From an uncultured Holophagaceae bacterium (GTDB lineage Bacteria > Acidobacteriota > Holophagae > Holophagales > Holophagaceae), in the NCBI GenBank assembly GCA_903913215.1, contig CAIWKE010000010.1, positions 116,265 through 180,264 on the forward strand: a stretch of DNA of 64,000 bases, in the 5' to 3' direction. The notes under the pieces are model-generated. The model was not told where the DNA came from and ran no database searches. It saw only the letters and a list, made by a program, of their open reading frames with translations. Of this stretch, positions 37,187-46,681 are shown one piece after another (within the stretch, counting starts at the first letter, position 1; each line of letters begins with the position of its first letter). Both the position numbers and the translations under genes were made by a program.

Positions 37187-38473
37187 ATGCGCGTGAAGAC
37201 CTTTGAAGCTGGTTCCATGCAGGACGCCCTGGATGTCGTGAAGAAGGAGATGGGCGAGGAGGCCTTCATCCTCTCCACCCGCACCCGGCGCCGCCCTTCG
37301 GCCCTGGGCCTGGGCGAGGAGTCGGTCATTGAGGTCACCGCCGCCGTGGACGAGGCCCAGGCGGGTCCGCCGCCGCTGATCGCTCCTGCCACCTACGGCC
37401 TGCGCCAGCCCTTGGCTCCCCCCGTGGCCAGGCAGGCCCCGGAGACGAAAGCCCCAGCCTTCATCACCAAGCCTCCAGCCCCCCCCATGGACCTCCAACC
37501 CCTGCGCCGGGAGCTCCTGGAGATCAAGGGCGCCGTGGCGGCCCTCAAAGACAACGACCAGCGCAACACCTCGATCCTGAAAGAGCTGGACCAGATGAAG
37601 GCACTCCTGAGCCGCATCCAGCGCCAGGGCATGCCTCCGGCCCAGCTCCAGCTGCCCCCCAGCCTCCTGGAACTCTACGGGGACTTGGTGGCCAATGATG
37701 TGGAACCCCTCATCGCCATGCGCCTCTGCGAGTACGCCCAGCGGGCCCTCACGGACCAGGACGGCGATGTGGCCGCGGGCGCCGTGGACGCGGAGCGGGC
37801 CCGCCTCTTCCTGCGCCGGGTCATCGCCGACTTCATCCCCGTGGCCCCACCCATCCAGCTGGATCCTGGCAAAATGCGCGTGGCCGCCCTGGTGGGGCCC
37901 ACCGGCGTGGGCAAGACCACCACCCTGGCCAAGCTGGCGGCATACGCGCAGCTGCACCTCAAGCAGAAAGTGGCCCTCCTGACCCTCGACACCTACCGCA
38001 TGGCCGCCGTGGACCAGCTCCAGCAGTACGCCCAGATCCTCCAAGTGCCCTTGCACGTGGCCCTCACGGTGGAGGATCTGCGCAGCGCGCTGCGCTTCTA
38101 CCAGGACCGGGCTCTGGTCCTCATCGACACGCCCGGCCACAGCCCCAAGGATACGGACACGCTGAACCAGCTCCGGGGCCTCCTGGACGAGCTGCCCGAG
38201 GTGGAGACCCACCTGGTGCTGTCCGCCACCACCAAGCCCAGGGATCTCGCCGAGATCGCGCTGCGCTACGAGCCCCTCCACCCCACCCGCCTGCTCTTCA
38301 CCAAGCTGGACGAGACTTCCACCTACGGCCCCATCCTCAGCACTCTGGCCCGCGTGAAGCGGCCCCTGAGCTACCTGGGCACGGGCCAGGAAGTGCCCGA
38401 CGCCCTCGAGCTGGCCACCAGCCGGCGCGTGGCGGACCTCATCCTTCCCGCCTCCAAGAAGGAGACCGAATGA
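37187..38473 (+). CDS. flhF: Flagellar placement GTPase FlhF
   Basis: 428 aa SRP-type GTPase. The N-terminal basic domain (MRVKTFEAGSMQDALDVVKK) is followed by a Pro/Ala-rich linker and the NG domain with P-loop GPTGVGKTTT (about 237-246), DTYRMAAVDQLQQYA (G2 region), IDTPGHSPKD (G3) and TKLDET (G4). FlhF recruits early flagellar components to the chosen site. Its gene overlaps the regulator gene flhG by 4 nt. Confidence 0.96.
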   Translation: MRVKTFEAGSMQDALDVVKKEMGEEAFILSTRTRRRPSALGLGEESVIEVTAAVDEAQAGPPPLIAPATYGLRQPLAPPVARQAPETKAPAFITKPPAPPMDLQPLRRELLEIKGAVAALKDNDQRNTSILKELDQMKALLSRIQRQGMPPAQLQLPPSLLELYGDLVANDVEPLIAMRLCEYAQRALTDQDGDVAAGAVDAERARLFLRRVIADFIPVAPPIQLDPGKMRVAALVGPTGVGKTTTLAKLAAYAQLHLKQKVALLTLDTYRMAAVDQLQQYAQILQVPLHVALTVEDLRSALRFYQDRALVLIDTPGHSPKDTDTLNQLRGLLDELPEVETHLVLSATTKPRDLAEIALRYEPLHPTRLLFTKLDETSTYGPILSTLARVKRPLSYLGTGQEVPDALELATSRRVADLILPASKKETE

Positions 38474-39339
38474 GCGGCGACCAGGCATCCCGTCTCCGGG
38501 CCATGGCCCAGGGCCAGCGTCAGGACAGTCCCCTCTTCGCGGCCCGGGTGGTGGCCATCACCTCCGGCAAGGGCGGTGTGGGCAAGACCAACGTGGTGGC
38601 GGGGCTCGCCCTCTCCCTGGCCAAGCTGGGCCAGCGGGTGGTGGTCATGGACGCGGACTTCGGCCTGGCCAACCTGGACATCCTCCTGGGACTCTCCCCG
38701 AAGTTCACCCTCGAGCATGTGCTGCGGGGCGAGAAGGTCATGGAGGAGATCCTCCTGGAAGGGCCCCTGGGCATCCGCATTATCCCCGCCAGCAGCGGCA
38801 TCCAGGAGCTGACCCGGCTGGACACCATGAGTGAACTGCGGCTGGTGCAGGGCCTCCAACGTGTGGCGGAAACCGCGGACTGGCTGCTCATCGACACCGC
38901 CGCGGGCATCCACGACTCGGTCATCAAGCTCCTCATGGCTGCTCAGGAGGTCATCCTCGTGACCACCCCGGAGCCCACCAGCCTGGTGGATGCATACGCC
39001 ATGGTGAAGGTGCTCCACCTGCGGGAGGCCACCAAGCCGCTTTGGCTGCTCATCAACAACGGTCAGAACCCCGACGAGGCCCAGGAAACCATCGACCAGC
39101 TCCAGGCGGCCACGGAGCGCTTCCTCGGTAAGCAGCTCCAGGTGCTGGGGATGATCCCCAACGACCCGCACCTGCTCCAGGCCGTGCGCCAACAGCACAG
39201 CGTGGCGGACCTCTTCCCCCACAGCCCCTCCAGCCGGGCCTTTTCTGCCCTGGCCCGTCAATTGCTGGGCCAAGTATCCTTGCAGCCAGACGGCTTTGCG
39301 TCATTCTGGAGGCAACTTGCCTCCGAAGATCCCACCTAG
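38470..39339 (+). CDS. flhG: MinD-like ATPase FlhG (FleN), flagellar number control
   Basis: 289 aa. The N-terminal DQASRLR (residues 4-10) matches the FlhF-activating helix of FlhG proteins. The deviant Walker A motif SGKGGVGKT is at 32-40 and is followed by VVMDADFGLANLDILLG. A C-terminal amphipathic stretch could bind membrane. FlhG stimulates FlhF GTPase and limits flagellar number. A 17-nt palindrome (GGAGGCAA-C-TTGCCTCC, 39308-39324) lies in the last codons. Confidence 0.95.
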   Translation: MSGDQASRLRAMAQGQRQDSPLFAARVVAITSGKGGVGKTNVVAGLALSLAKLGQRVVVMDADFGLANLDILLGLSPKFTLEHVLRGEKVMEEILLEGPLGIRIIPASSGIQELTRLDTMSELRLVQGLQRVAETADWLLIDTAAGIHDSVIKLLMAAQEVILVTTPEPTSLVDAYAMVKVLHLREATKPLWLLINNGQNPDEAQETIDQLQAATERFLGKQLQVLGMIPNDPHLLQAVRQQHSVADLFPHSPSSRAFSALARQLLGQVSLQPDGFASFWRQLASEDPT

Positions 39340-39348
39340 GACACCTGG

Positions 39349-40278
39349 ATGACCCCCACTCCGGACCAGCCCGCCGTTCCCGCCCTCCCGCTCAGCGGCG
39401 AGGCACTAAAGGCCGTGGAATCTGCTCCAGCGGCCTTGCGGCCCTGGGCCGCCCTGGCTGCGGCCAAGGCCTACGGACGGGCCCCTCAGCCCCAGATGCA
39501 CACACCCGTGGCCCCGCTCGTCGCGGCCCCGGCCGCCGCAGAGGCTGCGGAGGCGCCCGAGCCCTTCGACCGCGACAACCGCGAGCAGATCATCAAGGAC
39601 TACGTGCCCCTGGTGAAGTTCGTGGCCCACCGCATCGCCTCCCGCCTGCCGTCCCACGTGGAGTTGGACGACCTGATCAACAGCGGCATCCTCGGCCTCA
39701 TGGACGCCATCGAGAAGTTCGAGCCCGCCCGCAACATCAAGTTCAAGACCTATGCTGAACTGCGCATCAAGGGCGCCATCCTCGACGGCCTGCGGGACCT
39801 GGACTGGGTGCCCCGCAGCCTGCGCCGCAAGAAGAAGGACATCGAGGGCGCCTACCACATGCTCGAGCAGCAGATGGGCCGGGCCGCCACGGACGAGGAA
39901 GTGGCTGGCCACTTGGGTGTGCCCCTGGAGGAGCTGCACAAGAACCTGGATGAGCTGAAGGGCGTCACCCTGGGCACCTTCGTGGAAGTGGGAGAGGACG
40001 GCGAGGGTGAAAGCCTCATCAGCTTCGTGCCCGATCCCGACGCCGAAGACCCCCACCAGATATTCCAGTCCTCCGAGATCAAGGACATCCTCCGGGACGC
40101 CATGGAGGTGCTCCCCAAGAAGGAGAAGTTCGTGGTGCAGCTCTACTACTTCGACGAGCTGACCATGAAAGAAATCGGAACACTTTTGAACATCACCGAG
40201 TCCCGGGTATCCCAAGTGCATACCAAGGCCATGCTGCGACTCCGGGGCAAGCTCCTGGAGAAGCACATCGAAGGATAA
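39349..40278 (+). CDS. fliA: Flagellar sigma factor FliA (sigma-28)
   Basis: 309 aa. Sigma region 2 starts near residue 78 (REQIIKDYVPLVKFVAHRIA, GILGLMDAIEKFEP), region 3 near 145 (RRKKKDIEGAYHMLEQ) and region 4 near 240 (LPKKEKFVVQLYYFDELTMK, ITESRVSQVHTKA). It would direct RNA polymerase to late flagellar and chemotaxis promoters. Unlike E. coli FliA (239 aa) it carries about 75 extra N-terminal residues rich in Ala and Pro. The start looks right because an AGGA lies upstream and no better start exists near the conserved core. Confidence 0.94.
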   Translation: MTPTPDQPAVPALPLSGEALKAVESAPAALRPWAALAAAKAYGRAPQPQMHTPVAPLVAAPAAAEAAEAPEPFDRDNREQIIKDYVPLVKFVAHRIASRLPSHVELDDLINSGILGLMDAIEKFEPARNIKFKTYAELRIKGAILDGLRDLDWVPRSLRRKKKDIEGAYHMLEQQMGRAATDEEVAGHLGVPLEELHKNLDELKGVTLGTFVEVGEDGEGESLISFVPDPDAEDPHQIFQSSEIKDILRDAMEVLPKKEKFVVQLYYFDELTMKEIGTLLNITESRVSQVHTKAMLRLRGKLLEKHIEG

Positions 40279-40281
40279 GCC

Positions 40282-41298
40282 ATGGCCAAGATTCTCAGCC
40301 AAGAGGAAGTAGACGCGCTACTTAAGTCCCACACCAAGCCCGCCGGCAAGGGCGGTGGTGGGGGCGGGAACGAGCGTGCCACCGCCACGGTCCAGGCAAA
40401 AAAGGCCCAAGCCCAGCGCAAGGTGACCCTCTACAACTTCCGCCGCCCCGACCGCGTGAGCCGGGAGCAGATGCGCTCCCTGCATTTCATGCACGACCGC
40501 TTCGCCCGGAACTTCTCCAGCTCCCTCAGCGCCTACCTCCGCACCATCACCGAAGTGAACCTGGTGAGCGTGGAGCAGCTGAGCTACCAGGAGTTCCTCC
40601 TTTCGGTGCCGGACCCCACCTGCTTCAACGCCATCTCCATCAAGCCCCTGGAAGGCGCCCTGGCCCTGGAGGTGAACCCCACCCTGGTCTTCCCCATCAT
40701 CGACAAGATGCTGGGCGGCCCCGGCGAGCCCCTCAAGATCCTGCGCACCATGACGGACATCGAGCAGAGCATCTTCGACGGCATCCTCAAGCTGTTACTG
40801 GAGGACATGCGCGAGTCCTGGCGCGGCATCGTGGACCTGGACTTCCGCATCCAGGCCCGGGAGACCAGCCCCCAGCTCATCCAGATCGTAGCCCCCAACG
40901 AGGTGGTCCTGCTCATCGTCTTCGAGGTGAAGATGGGCCCGGTGGCCGGCATGATCAACCTGGCCATTCCCAGCATCATCCTCGAGCCCATCTCCAACAA
41001 GTTCGACCAAGAGATGTTCACGGGCTACAAGAAGTCCTCCACCTTCGAGGAGGCCCGCCTGCTCATGGCCAGCCTCAAGCGCTGCCCCATGGAGGCCGCC
41101 GCGGAGATCCGCGGCACCAGCCTCAGCATGGAGGAGGTGCTGCAGCTCAAGACCGGCGATCTCATCCCGCTCACCAAGCGCTTCGATGCCGAGCTGGACC
41201 TCTGCGTGGACGGCATTCCGCGCTTCCGGGGCCTGGTGGCCCTGAACCCCAACGGGAAACGCGTATTCCAAGTGACCGGCAGCCGGTCGGAAGGGTGA
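40282..41298 (+). CDS. fliM: Flagellar motor switch protein FliM
   Basis: 338 aa. The N-terminal CheY-binding peptide is ILSQEEVDALL (residues 4-14). The middle CheC-like domain starts near 65 (SLHFMHDRFARNFSSSLSAY) and the C-terminal SpoA domain near 255. FliM lies in the C-ring and transmits CheY-P binding to rotor switching. It follows fliA by 3 nt and precedes fliN by 3 nt. Confidence 0.96.
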   Translation: MAKILSQEEVDALLKSHTKPAGKGGGGGGNERATATVQAKKAQAQRKVTLYNFRRPDRVSREQMRSLHFMHDRFARNFSSSLSAYLRTITEVNLVSVEQLSYQEFLLSVPDPTCFNAISIKPLEGALALEVNPTLVFPIIDKMLGGPGEPLKILRTMTDIEQSIFDGILKLLLEDMRESWRGIVDLDFRIQARETSPQLIQIVAPNEVVLLIVFEVKMGPVAGMINLAIPSIILEPISNKFDQEMFTGYKKSSTFEEARLLMASLKRCPMEAAAEIRGTSLSMEEVLQLKTGDLIPLTKRFDAELDLCVDGIPRFRGLVALNPNGKRVFQVTGSRSEG

Positions 41299-41301
41299 GC
41301 C

Positions 41302-42240
41302 ATGGATGCCCACGATGTTGAGTTCTTCCAAAAAACCGGCAGTGCCTTCGCCGAAAGCATGGCCTCTGTCTTCTCGATGCTCACAGGTCGGGAATTCCAG
41401 CTGAAGTCCGCCCCGGGCGAGCTCATGGACTCCGCCGCAGCCGCGGTGCTCCAGGCGGGCACCACGGTGCTGGTGAAGGCCAACTATCAAAAGGGCCTCA
41501 GCGGCACCCTCATCTTCAGCCTGCCCCTCAAAGAGGGCACCATGCTGGTGGACCTCATGCTGGGCGGTGAAGGGGCTGCGGCCGAGGAGCTGGTGGGGGA
41601 CTCCAAGGACGCCCTGGCGGAGACCTTCAACCAGGTCATGGGCAGCGCCAACCAGACCCTGTCGGACCTGGCCGGCGAGACCTTCGCCATCTCCAATGTC
41701 GAGATCCTGGCCGCAGCCCCGGAGGCGGCGGCCTTCCAGGAGCACATGGGCCAGGGGACCTTCCAGGACATCGCCCTGGCCACCACCCAGGATGCGCTCC
41801 AGACCACCATCCACCTGCTCTTCCCGGACCTCCTGCTCCAGCAGCTCAAGCGCAAGCTGGGCTTCGGCGATCCCCAGGCCCAGGCCCCCGCCCCAGCTCC
41901 CGCCGCTCAGGCCCCCGCCCCCGCTGCAGCGGCGGCCCCCACCCGCCAGGCCCCCGTGGCCTCGGGGCCCGCCATGGACACCGGCAACCTGGACCTGCTC
42001 CTGGACATCCAGCTGCCCGTGGTGGTCCGCATGGGCCAGACTGAGATGCAGATGGGTGAGCTGCTGAAGCTCACCCCCGGCTCCATCCTCGAGCTGAACC
42101 GCAGCGCCGACGCCCCCGTGGAGCTGCTGGTGAACGGCAAGCTCATCGCCAAGGGCGAAGTGGTGGTGGTGGACGGCAACTTCGCCTTCCGCATCACCGA
42201 GATCGACACCCGGGCGGCGCGGATCAGATCTCTGACTTAG
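41302..42240 (+). CDS. fliN: FliN/FliY-type motor switch protein with CheC-like N-terminal domain
   Basis: 312 aa, longer than classical FliN (about 137 aa). Residues 1-190 form a CheC/FliM-middle-like domain (ALAETFNQVMGSANQTLSDL), followed by a Pro/Ala-rich linker (about 193-225). The C-terminal 80 residues are the SpoA domain of FliN (LDIQLPVVVRMGQTEMQMGE, VELLVNGKLIAKGEVVVVDG). This layout matches FliY. The CheC-type phosphatase motif is not obvious, so CheY-P phosphatase activity is uncertain. It completes the C-ring with FliM. Confidence 0.9.
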   Translation: MDAHDVEFFQKTGSAFAESMASVFSMLTGREFQLKSAPGELMDSAAAAVLQAGTTVLVKANYQKGLSGTLIFSLPLKEGTMLVDLMLGGEGAAAEELVGDSKDALAETFNQVMGSANQTLSDLAGETFAISNVEILAAAPEAAAFQEHMGQGTFQDIALATTQDALQTTIHLLFPDLLLQQLKRKLGFGDPQAQAPAPAPAAQAPAPAAAAAPTRQAPVASGPAMDTGNLDLLLDIQLPVVVRMGQTEMQMGELLKLTPGSILELNRSADAPVELLVNGKLIAKGEVVVVDGNFAFRITEIDTRAARIRSLT

Positions 42241-42243
42241 GAC

Positions 42244-43425
42244 ATGGGACACCACCTGGGCACCAAGGACAGCCTCGTTCCGCTCATTGACCGGCTGAAC
42301 AAGTACCCCATCGGCCTGGTGGACAGCGCCAAGCTGCGCGAGATCCTGGGACTGCTCTTCGACGAACGGGAGGCCTTTGTGGCCTCGCGCTTCCCTCTGG
42401 AGGAGGCCACCCTGGCGGAACTGGTGCGGGCCACGGGCCTGGGGGCCGAGGAGCTGCAGCCCCTGCTGGAGACCATGGCGGACAAGGGCCTGGTGATGGA
42501 CATGCCCTACGCGGGTTCCACCTACTACCTGCTGATGCCAGGGCTCATCGGGTTCTTCGAGTTCACCTTCATGAAACACCGCACGGACCTGCCCATGGAG
42601 CGGGTGGCCACGCTCATGCGGGAGTATCTGGAGGAGAGCCAGGCCAAGGAGTTCTTCGGGAGCAAGACGCAGCTCACCCGCACCCTGGCCTACGAAGAGC
42701 ACATCCCCGTGACCTCGGAGATCGCCACCTACGAGCAGGCCCGGGAGATCATCCGCCAGGCGGGGGTGGGGGCCGTGGGCATGTGCTATTGCCGCCACAA
42801 AAAGTCCCACCAAGGGAAGACCTGCGCCAAGGGCGCCCCCATGGAGGGCATCTGCATCTCCCTGGGCAGCGCCGCGAAGTTCCTGTCCCGCCGGGGCTTC
42901 GCAGAGCTGAAGACCGAAGCCGAGCTGCTGGAGGTCATCGACCGGGCCCGGGACCTGCGCCTCACCCACGTCACAGACAACATCCGCCACCAGCCCTCCT
43001 TCATCTGCAACTGCTGCCGCTGCTGCTGTGAGCTCATGGCCGGGGTCCAGATGGGCTTCCACGAGGGCATCGCCAAGACCGGCTTCACCGCGGTCATCGA
43101 CCCGGCCGTCTGCGACTATTGCGGCACCTGCTTCAGCACCTGCAATGTGAAAGCCATCGGTCTGCCCAGGGACCGCACCTTCGCCAGCCCCTCCGAGCGC
43201 TTCGCCGCCGTGAAGGAGCCCATCTGCCTGGGCTGTGGCGCCTGCATCTCCGCCTGCCCGAAGGGGGCCCTGCGCCTGGTGGCCGCCGACAACCGCCGGG
43301 TGCCACCCAACAAGAAGCGGGATCTCTTCATCCGCATCCTCCGGGAGAAGGGGCGCCTGGGCCCCATGCTGACCAGCCGGCTCAAGACCCAGCTGCGGCG
43401 GGCCTTCACCCTGAAGCGCGGCTGA
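42244..43425 (+). CDS. 4Fe-4S cluster protein with N-terminal winged-helix-like domain
   Basis: 393 aa. Residues about 1-100 look like a winged-helix domain (ATLAELVRATGLGAEELQPL, LLETMADKGLVMD). Cysteines then come in groups: C181/C183 with a later Cys (CYCRHKKSHQGKTC), C255-C262 (CNCCRCCC), and two ferredoxin motifs at C290/293/296/300 and C328/331/334/338. It should bind at least two [4Fe-4S] clusters and may carry more. Similar proteins occur in anaerobes but their role is not established. It starts 3 nt after fliN and seems cotranscribed with the flagellar genes, though it has no evident flagellar role. Confidence 0.85.
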   Translation: MGHHLGTKDSLVPLIDRLNKYPIGLVDSAKLREILGLLFDEREAFVASRFPLEEATLAELVRATGLGAEELQPLLETMADKGLVMDMPYAGSTYYLLMPGLIGFFEFTFMKHRTDLPMERVATLMREYLEESQAKEFFGSKTQLTRTLAYEEHIPVTSEIATYEQAREIIRQAGVGAVGMCYCRHKKSHQGKTCAKGAPMEGICISLGSAAKFLSRRGFAELKTEAELLEVIDRARDLRLTHVTDNIRHQPSFICNCCRCCCELMAGVQMGFHEGIAKTGFTAVIDPAVCDYCGTCFSTCNVKAIGLPRDRTFASPSERFAAVKEPICLGCGACISACPKGALRLVAADNRRVPPNKKRDLFIRILREKGRLGPMLTSRLKTQLRRAFTLKRG

Positions 43426-43478
43426 GCCACCACAGGTGTGGCAAGGCCCCCACCTCAGTCCGGGTGGGCGGTACCACA

Positions 43479-43507
43479 TTGGCCGAACCGGCTCCTGGGG
43501 TTAAGTT
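43479..43507 (+). promoter_or_regulatory. Possible sigma-70 promoter of glmS
   Basis: TTGGCC (43479-43484) and TAAGTT (43502-43507) with a 17-nt spacer. A start near 43514 would leave a short leader holding the GGAG before the glmS ATG. Confidence 0.45.
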
Positions 43508-43530
43508 GAAGCTCAGCTTTGGAGTCACCC

Positions 43531-45363
<1,833 letters not shown>

Positions 45364-45449
45364 GTTTCAGGGATGTTCCAGGAATGTCACGGCACCCCGG
45401 TCCCGGCGCCCCAACTTGGGAGTGTTGCTCTACCTGACCGGAGGCTCCC

Positions 45450-45566
45450 ATGGCCGCCCACTCACTCCACCACCTGGACCTCGCCCATTCCCAGGCACTG
45501 AACTGGGCCTTGGTGCTCCTGGGCACCCTGCTGGCCTGGGCCTTGTGGCCCGGGTCACCTTCCTAG
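45450..45566 (+). CDS. Tiny single-pass membrane protein (38 aa)
   Basis: 38 codons: a His-rich N-terminus (MAAHSLHHLDLAHSQA) followed by one hydrophobic helix (LNWALVLLGTLLAWALWP). A good ribosome binding site (GGAGG, 6 nt) precedes the ATG. The helix pattern W-x(4)-LGTLLA recalls CydX-type small subunits of cytochrome bd oxidase, but no cydAB genes are in the window, so this is only a resemblance. A second small membrane protein gene follows 82 nt later. Confidence 0.6.
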   Translation: MAAHSLHHLDLAHSQALNWALVLLGTLLAWALWPGSPS

Positions 45567-45648
45567 CTGCAGATCGCAGATTTACAGGCGGAGGGCCGAG
45601 GCTGGACTCATGCTTGGGGTGGAATATTTTTCAGGAACGGAGGTCGTC

Positions 45649-45771
45649 ATGACCACCCATGTCCACTTTCCCATCCGCGATTTCGTGTTCACGCATCCCT
45701 ACGCCACTGAGTGGCTTATGGTGACCATGATCGGTCTGGCCGCCGTCCTGCTGTGGTTCTGGAACAGTTAG
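45649..45771 (+). CDS. Tiny single-pass membrane protein (40 aa)
   Basis: 40 codons: MTTHVHFPIRDFVFTHPYA followed by one helix (TEWLMVTMIGLAAVLLWFW). GGAGGT lies 4-5 nt before the ATG. It shares with its neighbour a His-containing N-terminus, one membrane helix and Trp residues near the membrane edge. It ends 64 nt before tRNA-Val. Function unknown. Confidence 0.6.
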   Translation: MTTHVHFPIRDFVFTHPYATEWLMVTMIGLAAVLLWFWNS

Positions 45772-45835
45772 AACCAGCCGTTGCAATCCGAGCCCTCGAC
45801 ACCAGCCCAGGATCCGCTAGAATGGTCCTTCGCAT

Positions 45836-45910
45836 TGGCGCGTAGCTCAGCGGTAGAGCACCACCTTGACACGGTGGGGGTCGGCGGTTCGAGACCGCCC
45901 GCGCCAACCA
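45836..45910 (+). tRNA. tRNA-Val (anticodon GAC)
   Basis: 75 nt including an encoded CCA. Acceptor stem TGGCGCG/CGCGCCA, D arm GCTC...GAGC, anticodon stem CCACC/GGTGG with loop TTGACAC (GAC at 45868-45870), T arm GGCGG-TTCGAGA-CCGCC. All stems pair perfectly. It stands at the left edge of the less GC-rich island, and tRNA genes are common integration sites. I found no second copy of its 3' end in the window. Confidence 0.96.
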
Positions 45911-45917
45911 GTAAGAA

Positions 45918-45953
45918 CAGAAAAAGGGTCACTTACGAGTGGCCTTTTTTCTG
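45918..45953 (+). terminator. Terminator after tRNA-Val
   Basis: CAGAAAAAGG-g-TCACT, TACG loop, AGTG-g-CCTTTTTTCTG: a long stem with one internal G-G mismatch and a T-run, starting 8 nt after the tRNA. Being A-rich on the left arm, it could also work on the minus strand. Confidence 0.8.
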
Positions 45954-46050
45954 TTCATCTTTCGGAAAACAGACCATCCCCGAAATTTCCCCGAAGTCGA
46001 CTAAAGATCCACCGAGGTCGGACAGGGGTCGAACGGGACTCAGGCAAACG

Positions 46051-46073
46051 AAAAGCCCCATTTTGGGGCTTTT
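46051..46073. terminator. Bidirectional terminator at the left end of the island
   Basis: AAAAGCCCC-ATTTT-GGGGCTTTT. On the minus strand it lies 30 nt after the stop of the Xis-like gene; on the plus strand it backs up the tRNA terminator. Confidence 0.8.
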
Positions 46074-46102
46074 GCGTGGTCGAAATTTTGTGCAGATTTC
46101 GT

Positions 46103-46327
46103 TCAGGCGGCCAGAAACTCATCGATCGCCACAACCGGGATCAGGACACGCTTGCCAATGTCCGGAATCGTGCGCAATCGCTTTTCAGCGATCAACGCCA
46201 AGACCTTGTTTCGGCCTAGTCCAAGAACCTCTGCGGCCTCTTCAATTGTGTAGGTCTTGCGAGTGAGCGGCGGCATGGCACTGTCCACGGATTGAACGAC
46301 AATCTGCTGTCTAGAACGCTTGCGCAT
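46103..46327 (-). CDS. Small excisionase-type helix-turn-helix protein
   Basis: 74 aa. After a basic N-terminus (MRKRSRQQIVVQ) comes a MerR/excisionase-family winged helix (YTIEEAAEVLGLGRNKVLAL, then IPDIGKRVLIPVVAIDEFL), typical of phage Xis and small mobile-element DNA-binding proteins. The ATG at 46327 has AAAGGAG 8 nt upstream. Its first codons overlap the end of a duplicate gene (46311-46526). It may control excision or the replication genes upstream. Confidence 0.8.
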   Translation of the reverse strand: MRKRSRQQIVVQSVDSAMPPLTRKTYTIEEAAEVLGLGRNKVLALIAEKRLRTIPDIGKRVLIPVVAIDEFLAA

Positions 46328-46526
46328 GGCTATCGCTCCTTTCAAGGATCTCGATTGGTGGTTGAATCGCCTGCGGCATAAATTCGGCAGGGATCACCAT
46401 GACCTTGTGTCGGCCAAGTCCGAGAATCTCTTCGACCTCAGCAACGGTATACAGCTTGCACCTGAGCGGGGGCATGGCACTCTCCACAGGTTGAACAACA
46501 ATCTTCTGTCTAGAACGCTTGCGCAT
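46311..46526 (-). pseudogene. Truncated duplicate of the excisionase-type gene
   Basis: 71 codons. Residues 1-42 match the neighbour closely (MRKRSRQKIVVQPVESAMPP, then LYTVAEVEEILGLGRHKV). After the recognition-helix region the sequence becomes unrelated (VMVIPAEFMPQAIQPPIEIL) and runs through the next gene's start codon, ending with its TAG in another frame. The wing part of the domain is lost, so this is probably a decayed copy, though it keeps a ribosome binding site (GAGGGG) and might still make a short protein. Confidence 0.6.
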
Positions 46527-46681
46527 GAGTACCCCTCAAGGCTGAAACAGTTGGATGGATCTTCGTCAGAGGTTGGACCAACGAGACCTGTGGCGGAGGC
46601 TCACAGCGGGATCCCGCAATATCAGGAAGCGTGGCTTTGACAATGTCTGGCCCCGTGAAACGAGTGCAGGGCACCCCTGAA

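Noticed and set aside
43519..43530. Earlier ATG for glmS
   Set aside because: It would place four residues before the catalytic Cys, which must be N-terminal after Met removal.
45450..45566. Firm CydX annotation of the 38-aa protein
   Set aside because: The helix resembles CydX, but the pattern is short and no cydAB genes are in the window.
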